A stretch of DNA of 64,000 bases, taken from Mongoliitalea lutea (GTDB lineage Bacteria; Bacteroidota; Bacteroidia; Cytophagales; Cyclobacteriaceae). The notes below the pieces were generated by a model. That model did no database searches. It worked only from the letters and a program-made list of their open reading frames with translations, and had not been told where the DNA came from. The DNA lies in the NCBI RefSeq assembly GCF_014652135.1, contig NZ_BMYF01000006.1, positions 47,516 to 111,515 on the forward strand. The letters run 5' to 3'. Every line of letters begins with the position of its first letter. The stretch's first letter is position 1. Shown here piece by piece: positions 63,456 to 64,000 of this stretch. A program made the translations under genes and the position numbers.

Positions 63456-64000
63456 ATGAAAAAAATCTATCCCCCCCCCTTAATTTTGCAATACTAAAGA
63501 AACAGGTTTTTGAAAAGCTTTTATTGTTTATTGTTTGTGTGTTGTTTTTATCATCTTGTTTACCTGAAAATTTTGAGGAACCAAACCTGAACAATTCAGA
63601 GGTTTTAAAAGCAAAACAATGGTTTGAGTCGCAAGATCTCAAAAACCTACCTGGAACAGAATCTAAAAATGCTAGAGTATCAAATTCAGCAACTCCTTAT
63701 AGATGCGGGTTTCAAATCAAAAATGGATACGCTCAAAAATGCCGCAAATAATTTAGATTATGAAATTGGCTATAAAATGAACAGAAATTCTGATGGTACT
63801 TTTAGTTATGAGTACGTTCAAGGACTCCCTAATTCTGGCAGTCTAGATGGATTAGTAGTAAATTCCCCTTTAGATGGACTAATCCATAGTCATAACCAAG
63901 GGACTGATATGCTTTCTATATTTTCGTTAGCGGATATTTTTACGCTTGGAGCCTTAGTTCAAGGGAATTTGATCAACAATATTGACAATTTCGTATTTGG
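63456..64000 (+). pseudogene. Lipoprotein gene with a poly-C frame break and a second frame shift, running off the window
   Basis: ATG 63456 has an A-rich start context and reads MKKIYPPP, then nine C bases (63471-63479) put it into a frame that stops after 13 codons. With one more C it would join the downstream frame NFAILKKQVFEKLLLFIVCVL-FLSSC, a good lipoprotein signal peptide with lipobox FLSSC, then EVLKAKQWFESQ. That frame stops at 63751. A different frame is open from 63609 to the window end (IQQLLIDAGFKSK, then LIHSHNQGTDMLSIFSLADI). The C-terminal part has His-x-His and Ser-x-x-Asp resembling JAMM/JAB-like motifs. Either decayed, phase-variable or misassembled. Confidence 0.6.

Overview
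The window looks like a chromosomal segment of a Bacteroidota bacterium, most likely a Cytophagales/Cyclobacteriaceae member (Algoriphagus-like). The sequence basis is a type IX secretion (T9SS) PorP/SprF gene beside two giant adhesins with gliding-motility-type C-termini, a System I cytochrome c maturation set of the Bacteroidota kind, a fused E1 alpha/beta dehydrogenase, DUF4221 lipoproteins, TAnnTTTG-type -7 promoter elements, and A-rich rather than GGAGG start regions. The genus is inferred. I found no tRNA, rRNA, CRISPR array, transposase or phage genes.

Layout. 0-9 kb: the 3' part of a large beta-propeller-like protein, an MscS channel, the cytochrome c maturation block ccmC-ccmD-like-ccmE-ccmF, and a Rossmann/DUF2520 gene. 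9-24 kb: single-gene units: a DUF4221 lipoprotein, a pirin, an acyl-ACP desaturase, an M19 dipeptidase lipoprotein, a seven-TM hybrid sensor kinase, a secreted coiled-coil protein, ClpB, an FMN-binding PNPOx-like protein, a two-gene unit of a small conserved protein plus P-loop kinase, and an RlpA-like protein. 23-31 kb: a periplasmic adaptor and two tandem RND permeases, with a heptamer-repeat element between the permeases. 30.8-36 kb (minus strand): an outer-membrane barrel, the fused 2-oxoacid dehydrogenase E1, an M48 (Ste24-like) protease and PorP/SprF. 36-46 kb: the two T9SS type B adhesins with yaaA between them; PorP/SprF is transcribed divergently from the first and is probably its export partner. 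46-56 kb: rplU-rpmA, three very large exported proteins (S9 peptidase, BNR/sortilin-like propeller, metzincin-like metalloprotease), each in its own unit with a hairpin terminator, and a ribosome hibernation factor. 56-60 kb (minus): rnr, polyprenyl synthetase and rhomboid protease as a tight operon.

60-64 kb is different. It is a small, partly decayed accessory stretch: an AAA/DUF4143 ATPase preceded by an exactly 22-bp-phased tandem repeat array and by an inverted repeat across its start codon; a 3'-5' exonuclease; a conserved hypothetical; an orphan ribbon-helix-helix antitoxin-like gene; the 3' stump of a second DUF4221 gene; and, running off the end, a lipoprotein gene whose ATG is separated from its signal peptide frame by a nine-C homopolymer. 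That last arrangement suits phase variation, a recent pseudogene or an assembly error. The most unusual signals are the 22-bp array with its ATPase, the poly-C lipoprotein, and the paired heptamer arrays between the two RND permeases. No stretch longer than 300 bases lacks a gene. The 254-base gap 59916-60169 shows nothing I can name.
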